Notes under the pieces: model-generated
Databases searched by the model: none
The model's input: only the letters and a program-made list of their open reading frames with translations
What the model was told of the DNA's origin: nothing
In this document: piece by piece, positions 1 to 11,300 of the stretch
How the letters are laid out: each line of letters opens with the position of its first letter
Position numbering within the stretch: position 1 is the stretch's first letter
Translations under genes and position numbers: made by a program
Assembly (NCBI GenBank): GCA_963930645.1
Contig: OZ005652.1
Location: 264,763,856-264,827,855, forward strand
DNA: 64,000 nucleotides
Source of the DNA: Salticus scenicus
Lineage: Eukaryota; Arthropoda; Arachnida; Araneae; Salticidae
Direction: 5' to 3'

Positions 1-881
1 AAATTGGGGGGGGAAAAAAAAGTTAGAGCCATTTTTGAGATACTGACTTTCAGTCCCACTTTGTTTTTCAATTTTTATATGTTCCCCAATTTTCACCAAA
101 ACTTAGCAAACTCATTTGTTCGCTGGAGACCATCAATTACATATGAAACAATATCTAAAAGGGAGTTAATATGGCGAAGTTTTAAGAAAATCTGTGAAGT
201 TGATTTTAAAGGGACACCCTTGCAAGACCTAAAATTGACCTGCTTATACGAAATACCTATTTGTTTTTTTGTGTGTGTGTTTTTTGTTTTTTTTTACGAA
301 CTAATACATATGGAAAGACACCAAAAAGGGTTAAAGGTAAGTGGAAAACTTTGTGCTAGAATATTAAAAACAATGCTAAAAAAGCACAAATTAAGGAAAA
401 TTGTTAACTAGTATACGGCCATTCCCACTCTTTGCCTGCATAAAAGGGACAATAACAAATTAATGAAAAAAAAAAAAAAGATACATTTTTAGGATCACCC
501 TGTAAAAAACAATACTTGATATGCACTGTAGCTGTAGTATATGATCATGCTTTTTTTTAAATTATCTATATTAATTTGTATAAGAATAGCACACATTTTT
601 ATGGATATATTAAAGGTTTCTTCAACATTACAGATTTATTTTTATTTATTTTATTACAACATACTTGGTTTTCAAACTAGTCCAATCTACAGACATGTCG
701 TCACTGGAATTTAATTTGTAGCCAGACTCATTGCCGAAAATAGCTCTGCTTCTGGTCAAATGTATCCAGCACTGTGGAATGGCAAGGGACAGTTGACATA
801 AAGGCCTCTGTAACCTTAGTCCTCACCCCTCTGCTGTGCCATCTATTAATGGTCATTGCACTTATTAGAGGTGATCAAGCC
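1..881. other. No gene seen, AT-rich intergenic or intronic DNA
   Basis: I see no conserved coding or structural RNA signal here. A 135-residue open frame at 4-411 has no recognisable motif and skewed composition, so I treat it as chance. A (GT)n/poly-T patch lies near 260-295 and poly-A at about 467-479. Confidence 0.5.
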
Positions 882-1077
882 TAAAGCGACCAGATTTTTT
901 AAACACAATTTGAGGATAAATCGTTGCAGCATCCTCAAATTGAAGGGCCATTCAAGAACAGAGCTAAATTATGCTTTGATTTGAGGACAAATTTGTAAAT
1001 TCGAGGACATTTGTCCTCAAATGATTTTCAAATTGCTGATGACATAGGTCGAAATTCGAGGACGTTTGGTCACCTTA
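882..1077. mobile_element. Small MITE flanked by CAAGCC repeats
   Basis: The ends are imperfect inverted repeats (TAAAGCGACCAG at the left, TTGGTCACCTTA at the right). The 6-bp direct repeat CAAGCC flanks it at 876-881 and 1078-1083. The interior repeats the words GAGGACA and TTGAGGA, as subterminal repeats of a non-autonomous DNA transposon do. There is no coding capacity. The superfamily is uncertain; the end shape resembles hAT-like MITEs, but the duplication looks like 6 bp rather than 8. Confidence 0.6.
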
Positions 1078-1897
1078 CAAGCCGCACATTCCATTGTTTC
1101 TTTTGTTTTAACTTTTAAACTAAGGCCACGTCATACTTCAATTACTTATACTTTTAAGAGTTAATTTTTTTAATGAAGTAAAACTATTTAGATGCTTTAG
1201 CGTTCATATCTAACATGCATAACACCTCTATTACGGCTAGCAAAGCATAAAGCTTATGCTTCAAACTAATAACTGATCGTCAATTGCAACCAGCCTAGCT
1301 CTTATATACCATCTACTGGATTCCAACATTCATCCAATAAGTAGCGATGTCAAATAACGTTGCACTTAATTTGCATTTCCTTTCAGAAACAATTACGATG
1401 CCATCTATCGAACTTTAACTAAACATATTAGTTTAATTTAGGTATCGCTAAATGAATGTATGAATAAAATTCCGATGATAAACTGATAAACATCATTGAA
1501 CTTTTTAGGTGTTATACAAATTTAAACTAAACTGCACTTTCAGAAAAGCAGTAAACGGCACTATTTACATTTTACTTTTATAATTTATATCCATAATTAC
1601 TTCTATTTAATAAATTACATTAACTTTTATTCAATATAAAAACGTTTTCTATAATATAAACAAAACTCATTTGTAAACTTTTTAAAACTTCTTAATTACT
1701 AAATAGAATTTTATTCCACATATACGATTTAAAAATTAATTCAATTCTGTCAATTATATAAAGAGAAATTATACAGAGAAAACAACATTGAAGTAAAATA
1801 TAATTTCCAATTTCGATAATAAAATCATCTTACAAAATTTGGCGCCATCCACACAGTTAGATCACTCTACAGAACACTGTAAACACTGTCAGTTTAA
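1078..1897. other. No gene seen, AT-rich DNA before a retroelement relic
   Basis: Very AT-rich sequence without recognisable coding exons or repeats. It leads into the reverse transcriptase relic that follows and may include the eroded 5' part of that element. Confidence 0.4.
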
Positions 1898-2985
1898 TTA
1901 TGGCCACATAATTATGCCATTATTTGTAAATCCTACTATATCTCTATTTTAAACTCTTCAGTCACTAATAGTAACATCTTCAGTTTAACTAATAATAACC
2001 TTATTATTAATAACCGAAAAATACATAATTACTATAAACTACTTCAACTTCCCTTCAATAACTTTAATTATCCTTATATAGTTCTCATACCTAAGTTTCA
2101 CAAATCTCCAATTAAATTTCGCACTGTCACTGTTGGGTGTAACACTTATAACAACAATGCTAATAAAGCTCTACTGGATATTCTAAAACAAATTTACAAA
2201 TGTACTTGCAAAGTTGATAATTTACACTGTCTTAAAAATAGCTTTCAATTAATTCAATACATCAAATCGCTCGATTCAATAGTCAATATTATGACTTTTG
2301 ACTTTCCAGATCTTTTCAATAATATTGAGTTATCAGATCTTAGTAATATCATTTACAGTCTTTTTCAAGAATATAAAGCTCAAATTAATCTTCCTTACAA
2401 TTTTAAAGCAGAAAAATTTAAAACACTTCTTAACTTTGTTATCCATAATAATTATATCTTCCACAACAACGATATCTATTTGCAAAAATTAGGCATCCCA
2501 CAAGGAGGTTGTAGCTCCAGTATTTTGGCAGATCTCTATTTTATTATTATGAAAAGCAAATTTGCAATGATGATGTTCGATTTTATTGTTACATCGATGA
2601 TATTATTGTATTTCATCTCAACAAGAACTCACAAAATGGCTTTTCCTTCAATTATTCACCTAATTTAAAGCTAACTCAAAAGACTCTAACTAATCAATCA
2701 ATTAACTTTTTAAATCTCAAAATAATCATCGATGGTAATAAACTTTACACAGATATCTATGACAAATGGCAAGATTTTAGTTTTAATGTAAACTTATTTA
2801 CACATTTTAACTCATGTCTGCATCTTTCGGTATTTAGAAACATCATCATTAACCATTTATTTCGAATTAATAATTTATGCTCTGCAAAGTTTAAAACAAG
2901 AATATTAATAAACTGATCACAGCCACTGCTAAAATGGGTTTTCCTAAAAACTTTGTATTTTCTATTTTATATCCTTAACCATGTC
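1898..2985 (+). pseudogene. Penelope-type reverse transcriptase relic (frameshifted)
   Basis: An uninterrupted frame runs from 1898 to 2668 and the homology continues in a shifted frame to about 2970. Recognisable parts in order: PKFHKSPIKFR near 2090 (the Penelope-clade PKxHK-P-FR block), TFDFPDLFNNI near 2294 (RT motif with a catalytic Asp), LGIPQGGCSSSILADLYF near 2487 (the GIPxG block), then after a frameshift near 2580 the catalytic box YCYIDDIIVF, followed by INFLNLKI near 2703 and a tail ending in KMGFPKNF. This order and the GIPxG-ADL pattern match the branch of Penelope-like elements common in cnidarians, molluscs and vertebrates. It is a different lineage from the GIY-YIG elements elsewhere in the window. 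No endonuclease domain is visible. It is dead: at least one frameshift and no intact 5' end. Confidence 0.75.
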
Positions 2986-3102
2986 TCTGTCAGTACAAAA
3001 AAAAAAAAAAAAACTGTACACTTTTGTGTATATCAACAAAAAAATTATAAAATAATAAAAGACAATAAAAAAGGTGGCGGTTGGGTGGGCAGATGTTTGA
3101 TT

Positions 3103-3735
3103 ACGGAGGTGGGGTGGTGTTGTAAGGCTGGATGGTTGGGTGGGATTGTGAAATTAAATTAAAAAAAAAAAAAAAGTAGAAGGCTTGTTGCATTTGCTTT
3201 GTATTACTATGCAACCTTTCTTTTTTCAATAAAATTTCAGATTCTTCCTTTTTGAGTTGTCAACTATATTTAATATTCTAATTATACTGTTAAACACAAT
3301 GTGATCAATCGGTGTCGTGGTTTCATTGTTGTTCATCTGCTTTGAAATTTACATTTTTAAATCCATATGGTTCCTGTTCTGGTTGTGGCAGGCTGGGGGA
3401 GTGTTGCCGGCATAAAACTAGTGTAACCCCACAGGCAAGTCACAAGTCTCGCCGCCTGCCTCCTTCTTCCTATCTTGTGTTTCTTGGGTTGTTTTTTCAT
3501 TAATTTTGATAAGTTTATGGTTTTAAGTTAAGATTTGTTGTTTTACTTTATTGATTCGTTTGTTTTGTAGGCTGTTAATTAATAGATCTGGTTTCTTTAC
3601 ATTAGTGTATTTCATCCACTGATGATTTTTTTTTTTTTTTTTAATCTTATTGGTCATTGGTGTTTCAGTGATCTTGTATCTGTTGCTTGGCTTCTACTAT
3701 GCTTAATAGATCATCTTTATTATGTATATATATAT
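3103..3735 (+). repeat. Interspersed repeat R1, copy 1
   Basis: This block is nearly identical, apart from small changes, to 12276-12905. It starts with a G/T-rich segment (GGCTGGATGGTTGGGTGGG), then a poly-A tract, a GC-rich core with complementary words GGCAGGC (about 3388) and GCCTGCC (about 3456), and ends in a (TA)n run. It directly follows the reverse transcriptase relic, so it could be the 3' part of that element family. The core contains CTGGGGGAGTG...AAAACTAGT; copy 2 has GAAACTAGT, a word also found near the end of a Penelope fragment at 44797. Its nature is otherwise unknown. Confidence 0.7.
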
Positions 3736-3737
3736 AT

Positions 3738-4000
3738 AATGATTTATTAAGCATAGAAAAGCCAAGCAACAGATACAAGATCACTGAAACCACAAAGACC
3801 AATAAGAATGAAAAGAAAAAAAAAATATGTAGGAGAAGTTCAGAAAGGTGAAAAAAGATTCATCAGGGTATGAAATACACATATTTAAAGAAACCAAATT
3901 TATTAATTAACAGCATGCAAGACAAACGAAACAATAAACTAGCTCAACAAAATTTTAACAGAAAAACTTAAACTGAAACGAAAAATATAATTTAAGAATC
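3738..4000 (-). repeat. Repeat R1, inverted partial copy forming a hairpin
   Basis: The reverse complement of the end of R1 copy 1 follows immediately after a (TA)n centre. Words such as AGCCAAGCAACAGATACAAG (about 3758) mirror CTTGTATCTGTTGCTTGGCT (about 3672). The pair makes a large foldback of roughly 240-bp arms with several mismatches. A third short fragment of the same terminal segment in plus orientation lies at about 4045-4110, again ending in (TA)n. Confidence 0.65.
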
Positions 4001-4110
4001 TGTAGAAAGGTATATAAATAATTAAAAAGAAAAAAAAAAAATCATTGTTATTGGTCTTTGTGGTTTCAGTGATCTTGTTATCTGTTGCTTCGCTTAATAA
4101 ATCATTATAT

Positions 4111-5121
4111 ATATATATATATATATATTATTTATTTAATGATTTTAAATTATTTAATCTCTTTTTATCATTTTTTGAACTGCAAGCATTAAAATTTAAG
4201 CAAGAAAGCTTTTTGATTTTTTTTTTTTTATATCCAAAGCTATTCTTTTCAATGTTGCCATAACAAAAATTCTTAAATACATTAGTTGAATAGGATCAGC
4301 ATACTCCTGTTGCTTGAGCTATTTCATAGCTGTTTTCAAATATTCAAAGGTGAAAATTTTATTATGCGATGAACCAGGTTTATTTTTAGAGCATCATTTA
4401 ATTTTTGTCAGTTTATTTTTTATATTAAATCTTATCATCATTTCTATAACTGTCTTTTTTTTTATTCATTGTCAATTTTTCATTATTTAAATTTTTTTTC
4501 AAAGACCTCTTTAATGTTGAGGATTTTACTAGATTCCAGAAATAACCAATTTTTAAAGCAACTTTTTTGGTAGGTTAGAAATCTAGCTTTTCTATTTTTC
4601 TGATTTCTTAAAATTTGCTTTTTATAAAATTCAAGTTTTATCAACACATGGATGTAATCAATATTACCCTGTTTTCTTAAAATTTTTTGATGATCTTTAA
4701 CTTTAGAAATGAAAGTCTTATTATACCAATCAATAAAAACCTCTGTAGTCATGAAAGTTCTTTTATTTATTTATTTTTTTTTTTTTTTTTTTCTTTTTCA
4801 GAAATGTAAATAATTGGCAAAGAGTTCAAGTTTTTGAAGTATCATACTTTTTAGTGCGAATCAAGCTAACAGAAAAAGTCTTTGATTTTTTTTTTTTTTT
4901 TTTTTACTATTTTGATTTTTTATCACAAAAGATGGCAATCTACAGTATTCTGTTTCATTTGCACACACAAGAATCACTATTCTTTCCTTACTGAATTTAG
5001 TTCCACAAGCTCTTTTTTCAAATCCGATCCTAATACTTTTTGTGATAGAGATCATTTTGAATATCATAAATGTAATATTATGTCAGTTGCATAGTATTGT
5101 AGTTCTAAAAGACTTTCATTA
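4111..5121. other. No gene seen, low-complexity AT-rich DNA
   Basis: Long T-runs (about 4770-4790 and 4886-4905) and no conserved coding signal. Short open frames on either strand here are compositional. Confidence 0.5.
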
Positions 5122-6216
5122 TCTATATAAATAAAGAGAAGTGTCTGTCTGTCTGCGATCTGGTGCTCACACTACCAATCACAGAGCTATACAAAACTTG
5201 GCAGATGGGTACATGCTACCCTACAGGTGTGCACCTCATCAAGATTTTTTCAATTTTGAATTTTTTCAATTAATTATTTTTCGATTTTAAATATTGGTTT
5301 CTATGTTTCATTTTTGACAAATTTTTCTTGCATTGTAATTGTCTGCGTATCTTAGCAATGGTTATAGCGTTATTTATTTTTTATTTAATACATTCATTTG
5401 AAGGCAAAATCTTTTTTTCTTTTTTTAATTTATTATATTTATTGAAATTAAAATGTAATGTAGTAGGAAAAATTAAGTATATTAAATTTAAAATTTAAAA
5501 ACGTATTTATAACATTTTAAGTAAGTTGAAGTGTAAAGGTTGATATTTTTATTTACCAACTATGTGAAAAATACCAGAGCCGGGAATTGAACCCGGGCAC
5601 CTCTGCTTAACGCACGAATGCTCTACCACTGAGCTACCCTGGCTGTATAACAGGTATGTTAACAGTATTTATAACAGTTATGTTTATGAATAATTTTTAT
5701 AGTATAACAACTTTATATTTCATTTTTTTAATTAATTCCTTTAAAAGAATAAATCTTTATTTATTTATAGTATTTATAGGGGGAAAAAATGGCAGTATAT
5801 AGTAGAAAGGATTAAACTAATTGAAATTTGTTTTTTAAATATTTAATTACTTTCAAAAGAAAATCTACTTTTTATTTTATCATATTCGTCGGAATCAAAT
5901 TGTGATATAGTGTAAATAGCAGGGGCTATAAAATACATGGTTCAAAAACTAAAATATTTAATAGATGCTGAGATTCAGTCATCTTTAAAATCGTAGCTCT
6001 TAAATAATAGTAGATCCACCAGTCATCAATAAATACCCAAATTGAAAGACCCAGGAAAGAGCTGCCGTACACAGTGGGTACCCAAAGCGAGGTTTAAAAC
6101 GATTTCTAATTTTTTTAGTTTTTAATTTTAATGTGATGCAAAAAATAAATACTCGTCTAATTCTTTTGAAAATTCATTTAAATATAGTGACCAGCGAATC
6201 GGGCATAGCCTGCTAG
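5122..6216 (+). mobile_element. Non-autonomous Helitron-like element
   Basis: The left end starts TCTATATAAATAAAGAGAAG and is followed by GTCTGTCTGTCTG, a typical animal Helitron 5' end. The right end is GGGCATAGCCTGCTAG followed by T: a short stem (CGGGC/GCCTG with an ATA loop) ending in the canonical CTAG 3' terminus. It sits between A (5121) and T (6217), the expected A/T target, without a target duplication. No Rep/helicase coding sequence is present. A tRNA-derived SINE (about 5519-5665) has inserted inside it. Confidence 0.75.
5519..5665 (-). repeat. tRNA-derived SINE, copy 1 (inside the Helitron)
   Basis: On the minus strand a tRNA-like head (5577-5645) carries an A box (TAGCTCAGTGG) and a B box (GGTTCAATTCC). 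It is followed by a short tail (TATTTTTCACATAGTTGG) and AT-rich sequence ending with an ACACTTCAACTTACT-type word. The same unit recurs at 9585-9863 and 17960-18515. The head keeps a D arm and a 7-nt anticodon-like loop GCGTTAA that would read GTT, but the stems have mismatches. It is a SINE with polymerase III promoter boxes and not a working tRNA gene. Confidence 0.8.
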
Positions 6217-7053
6217 TAAAAAATATTTTCAAAGAAAACTAATTTAAACCTGAAATTACTATTCTGATGGGACCTTAGAGGAGAAATACTAATAGAGTAC
6301 GCATGCAGGGAAAAGTGAGGTCGAAAAGTATAAGTGAACATTGAATGATTTTCACCTTAGTCACGTGACGGGAAAGTTACCACATATGGCTAAAATTCGC
6401 CGCTAAGAATCTTTTTTTTCGTCGAAAATACAGAACATTTTCTCCATTATTTTCTCTGCTATAAATATTATTTTGCTAAGTTCACTTGAATATATTAGTT
6501 AAAAATAATAAATTTAACTGTTAATTAGAGCTGTCATTGAACATGAACATGACTATCTGATTTTTATAACAAATGTAAATGCGAACAATTCTCTGGAAAT
6601 TTAAATACAGTTAGTACTGCATCTTTTTTAAAACCAAGTGCTTCCAAATCAATTTTTATGAAAATTATCTGGCAAGAAATGTTTTGAACATAAACGGGAA
6701 TGGTCAGTGGCTTTAAAATATTTTCTCTTAAAATCTTACCTTCCTGTAATTTCCATCTGTTTTTATCTTTAGGAAAGCTAAATGAAAATAACATAGATTT
6801 GAGTACATTTATGAAAGTTTAAAAAAATATGTATTAAAAAATAATAATAATGTAGTTTAAGGGCCATTAATTTTTGAATTATAATAGTCTTTGTTACGCT
6901 TAAATCCTAAGAAATGTATTGTTGCGTTTTGAATAATATACTCTTTTTTGAATAAAATTTTTTTTACGTTATCATTATTTGGACAAAAGGTAGAGGATAA
7001 TTTGTTTCAGACATCAACAATGCCTTGTAATCGTTTTGCTGTAGAAAACCAAA

Positions 7054-7088
<35 letters not shown>

Positions 7089-7180
7089 AAACAGTAAATA
7101 AATAAATGTATATCAGAGGGAAAAAATTAAAAAGGCCGAATTTAAGTACACCGTGAGAAATAATTATAATGAAATAAATA
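6217..7180. other. No gene seen
   Basis: AT-rich sequence. A 76-residue open frame at 6564-6794 (minus) contains a splice-like AG/GTAAGA pair but matches no family I recognise. A (CA)n/poly-A run lies at about 7050-7092. Confidence 0.4.
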
Positions 7181-7750
7181 AACGCATGAACAAGATATTA
7201 CACATGTTTCCAATGCATTTATCATAAATAAGAATTTTTCTTAATTTTCTTATAAAAGCTGAGATATAGCCTTTCTGCACAAGGGAAAAAAGCTGCATCA
7301 TACCAGCGCCACCTGTCGACCAATATGTATTCAAATTGAATCGACATAATTTCTGTAATGATCCTCTCGCTCTCGCATAAGATCCAAGTTTCCTGTAATT
7401 TTACGGAACAGAAGCTAAGACACAACATTCCCGTAAATTAGAGAAATCACTGTACAGCAGTGCCACTTATTGGGCGATTTTCACAAGAAGTTGATAGGTA
7501 CTAAATTCAAGATTGAAAAAAAAAAAAAAAAGGGTAAATTAGTGCATTAATTCTTGATATAGAGAAGCCACAAATTTTTGGTCTCTCTCCACACACACAG
7601 AAGAGACAGGAGACAGGTGCATATTTTCTAAAAAATGCTCCAAACGTGTATAGATCATCTCAAAACTGTAAATTCATCGAAAATGAGAAGACGAATTTTT
7701 TTATAAATCTTATCATTTCAAATCCTTTGAATAAAGAAGAAGAAAAAACT
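7180..7750 (-). repeat. Interspersed repeat R2 (GCGCCACCTG/AAGAAAGTA family), degenerate copy
   Basis: The family is defined by better copies elsewhere in the window. It has degenerate internal tandem units containing CAGCGCCACCTGT-like words (7307 and about 7455 here), a segment like AAACGTGTA...CATCGAAAA, and an end close to an AAGAAAGTA hairpin. This copy shows those parts in the same order in minus orientation but is eroded. No coding capacity. Confidence 0.5.
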
Positions 7751-8745
7751 AATCATAAATAAATAAATAAATACACCATATTCTACAGTGCATAGAAAAA
7801 GTAAAGTAAAGAAATTATAAATTATAATAATAAAATATTTTTCAAATAAAAATTCTTATATGAAACAATTTGTTACTTTTATATGGGATTAAATTTTGCC
7901 TTGTAAGAAATAAAGAGACAAATTTTATTCTCTCAATCTAACATTATAAATGCAAAACAGATCTTCTATACGCATAAATCTCTAAATTTATTATTAAAGT
8001 ACATATGGGGAAAAAAAAAAAAAAGTAATTCTAATTTGTAAATAAAAAATAAAATATATTCCTTTGTGCTTTTTGCAATCGATACAATCATTTATTTTTC
8101 GAACATCGCAAAATGACGTAAAACACAAAAATACCATCAAGCATCAAAGTTATTAGACATTTCAATATTTCGCCAAATCTGGATTGAAAGATGTAAGTGA
8201 AATTTCTTTCATTATTTCTCAATTTTTAAGAAAATAATAAGTAAAAAACATGAAAAACGAAAAAATCAAACATATAACTACCCAAAAACATTAATATAAT
8301 AAATTATTTTTCCATAAATTTTCAAAAAACTGTATATAAAACGCATGATTATGTGAATAATTTGGACTTTCTTCATTAAAAAGTCTATTTGTTTTAATAT
8401 TATGATTTTATATGAATACAATTTAGATGTATATATATCACTGTGAAAAGGTTATAGGTTCTCCATTGAGAAATTTTTCTCTAGAACCAAATGCAACGAA
8501 GTATTTCAGCATTTCTTCAGTAGCATAGCAGAGATCGCTATTCAAATACATGTAAAAAACTCCCCTGTCCGAATACGGTGTCCCCCAGTCACGTGGTTTC
8601 AATGTTGGCAAAAGATTTCGTTCGGGGAGGCTCTCTCTAGGGTTATCTCTCCTCTAAGGATGGGACAGATTAGCACATTGGAATTATCTTAAATCTATCA
8701 TTTTTCAGTATCAAATTTAACAAAATCGTGAGGGTAGATATTACT
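7751..8745. other. No gene seen
   Basis: AT-rich, with no recognised exons. A somewhat GC-richer patch at 8560-8670 may be a transposon fragment I cannot classify. Confidence 0.4.
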
Positions 8746-9085
8746 CATGGTTCCCACGGGTCAGGGAGAACAGGGAAAACCTGGAAAGTCAGGGAATTTG
8801 GAATTACTGAAAATAGTCAGGGAAATATCAGAGAAAATTGTAAATATTGCTCCAAAACCTGGAAAAATGATGATATAAACCTGGAAAATGCTTTTTGAGC
8901 ATTCAATTTATATCGCAAGTGATGTTACTATGTTGTCTTTTATGTCACGAGCTATGTTCTGTTTTATACTGTGAACTACTTTTTATGTCGTGAACCAAAC
9001 TTTGTGACTGGAATTTTTGAAAAATAGACCTTGAAAACCTGGAAAAGTCAGGGAATTTTATTTTTAAAATTGAGTGAGAACCCTG
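8746..9085. repeat. Repeat of CAGGGAA/CCTGGAAA words, probable MITE
   Basis: The ends are roughly inverted (CATGGTTCCCACG at the left, GTGAGAACCCTG at the right). Between them the words TCAGGGA and CCTGGAAA recur at least four times, near both ends, as subterminal repeats do in non-autonomous DNA transposons. I could not find a convincing target-site duplication. No coding potential. Confidence 0.5.
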
Positions 9086-9584
9086 ATACTGGATAAAGAA
9101 TCTTATATTAAGGAATAAAAACCATTATCTAATAATTATACACAATACACATTAATTTATAATATTCAAAAAGTATAATTTATCACCTACAGAGATCAAT
9201 AATACAGGGGAAAAAAAAGAACTGGCTTATGTAAAATATCAAAAATAAAAATTTAAGGCATAAAAATATATTAAAAACAACTTTAAAAAAAAAAAAAAAA
9301 AAAAAAAAAGCTTGTGAATTTCATTCAGATTTTAGATGCAATTAGCAAATCTGCCCAGCAGATTTAAAGAAGTCTTCTAATTTATATGACTCTTATCTTG
9401 TGATGAATAGCTGAGTGTGAGAAGAACATTATTATCTGATTTTATTTTATAATAAAATGAATCAGTAGAGCTTTTAATTTGTTTCTAGCAAAGAAAAAAT
9501 AAGCGTAGTTTTAAAAAAGAAAAATTTTCAAAATTTTATGAAAAATTCCTTATTAATCAGAATTATGAGCATAATAAAAGAGAT
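9086..9584. other. No gene seen
   Basis: AT-rich spacer with a poly-A run at about 9286-9309. Confidence 0.4.
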
Positions 9585-9863
9585 TTTAGATAAAGTGGAG
9601 TGGAAGATTGATTTTTATAGGACCTATGTGAAAAATACCAGAGCCGGGAATCGAACCTGGGACTTTCGCTTAACGTACGGTTGCTCGCCACTGAGCTTGG
9701 TATTTCTCACATATGAGAAATGCTGAGCTGGTTATCAGCCAAGATAGCTCAGCAGTAGACCAACCGTGCATTAACCGGAAGTCCCAGGTTCGATTCCCGG
9801 CTCTGGTATTTTTCACATAGCTGGTATAAAAATCAACCATCCACTCCACTTTATCTAAAATGA
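9585..9863. repeat. Head-to-head pair of tRNA-derived SINEs (hairpin)
   Basis: The minus-strand copy (9585-9710) and plus-strand copy (9735-9863) are near-perfect inverted repeats. The outer words mirror each other: TTTTAGATAAAGTGGAGTGG at about 9583 and CCACTCCACTTTATCTAAAA at about 9841. Each holds a degenerate tRNA-like head: GCTCAGCAGTAGACC replaces the usual GCTCAGTGGTAGAGC in the right copy, and the left copy lost part of its anticodon arm. A B box GGTTCGATTCC is intact in the right copy. A transcript would fold into a hairpin of about 125 bp. Confidence 0.8.
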
Positions 9864-10440
9864 ATTTTCATGGTTGATGAGTTAAAAAATTAAATTTCTA
9901 AATAATAAAAAAGATTTGGATTTTTTGGATTGCGTCTCATATCATCTTGCACCATTGCTTAGCCTTAAGTGTTGCAAAAGAATCTTCAGGAAAATCCATA
10001 TACCAACTCCAAAATCCATCCTCAAATTAGAAAACTTTCCAAAACATCCTCCTAATAAATTTGTTGATACAATTCAATTTTCGAATTTTCACCAACAAAA
10101 AGAAAAATCCAGTTTTGGCTTAGGTTTGGCAGGTTTTGAATCCCAGAGTATGTCAGTTATATTTGATTATTTCACCAATTGTAAAAAATTTTAACTAAAG
10201 AAAACAAAATTTTTATTCATGACAAGCAGCCTGCTTTATTGACATTTTACGTCTTTAACACTTTGTGTTTTTGCTAGCTGCCATAACCTTCTGGTTTCTT
10301 TTTTTATTTAGTAAGCCTTGTATTCAAGTGTCTTTATCGCAATTATTTAAACATTCAGTTAAGGTTCATTTGTTTTGTGATATTTCTCACTGTAAAGATC
10401 AAACAGATGGTGTTTTTTCTCTTTGATTCACGTAAACATT
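9864..10440. other. No gene seen
   Basis: AT-rich. A 92-residue open frame at 9916-10194 has no recognisable domain. Confidence 0.4.
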
Positions 10441-11300
10441 GATTATTCATTTTTACTTCCATTACCCTACTACCATAGGTAATGCAAGTGTTGTATTCAG
10501 TCCAAAAATTTGATATCGAGTTTTCACCTGATTTACACGTTTTAAGGTCCCAGAGTCCAAAAAAAGTGGTTTTTGGCTGTTGGTCAGTGTGTGTGTATGT
10601 ATGTGCGGAATCTTCTGACTATCATATCCGTAACTAACAAAGATAAAACGACAAAACTTCAGAATTGACACAGGTTTGGTGTACCGATGAAGTTTCCAAA
10701 TTTTGGTGAAAATTGGAAAACCGGAAGTAGGCCATCAGAAACCAAAGTAAGTCCGTATCTCAAAATTGGCTGTAACGATTTTCTTCATAATTGCTATATA
10801 AATACTCTATTAGATGTCCCTCCAAATGGTGTAGTTGGTTAGCTCAGGAAAATTGATAGGTGTCCTGTATAAATAGCTGAATTTCAGGTCTCACAAGTGT
10901 GTTCCATTAAAAATGGCAGCACGAATTTTTTTCAAACTCGGCATAATAACTCTTTTTTAGATATCCTTTCATATGTAACTGTTGTTTTCTGGTCAACAAT
11001 TGAGTTTGTCAAGTTTTGGTGAATGCCTGTGTCTCAAAAACGGCTGTTCTTGAAAATTGTTACATAAATCAATTTTAGATATCCTTTCTCATGTATTACG
11101 CGATTATTATAGAGGAAAATTAACAGCCATCCTGCTTAGGTAGGTTAATTTTAGATCTCAGAAATTGGTGTTTCAAAAAATAACTCAACCATTTTTTCTG
11201 TTATTTTCTAACTTGCTATGTAAACTTTGTTTTATATGTCTTTACTCATGTATTAAGTTTCTCATCCAGAAAAATTTTAGATTTCTATAATTTGTTATGT
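10440..11300. repeat. Degenerate tandem array, about 140-bp units
   Basis: Similar segments recur several times: a TTAGATGTCC or TTAGATATCCTTTC-like word, then a GGTAGTT-like segment, GAAAATTGATAGG or GAAAATTAACAG, and AATTTCAGGTCTCA or AATTTTAGATCTCAG. They are spaced roughly 130-150 bp apart. A segment at 10530-10570 (ACACGTTTTAAGGTCCCAGAGTCC) resembles the ACACGTTTT word of repeat R2, so this may be a diverged member of that family. Confidence 0.5.

Noticed and set aside
4..411. A 135-residue open frame at the left edge
   Set aside because: No family resemblance, low-complexity stretches (VCVFFVFFYE) and no splice or start context; it looks like a chance frame.
2291..2668. A telomerase or group II intron reverse transcriptase
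   Set aside because: The PKFHKSP...FR block, GIPQGG...ADLYF and the INFLNLKI segment after YIDD match Penelope-type reverse transcriptases better; telomerase- and intron-specific domains are not seen.
6564..6794. A 76-residue minus-strand frame with a splice-like AG ... GTAAGA pattern
   Set aside because: FPKDKNRWKLQE recalls several domains only loosely, and no partner exon was found; too weak to call a gene.
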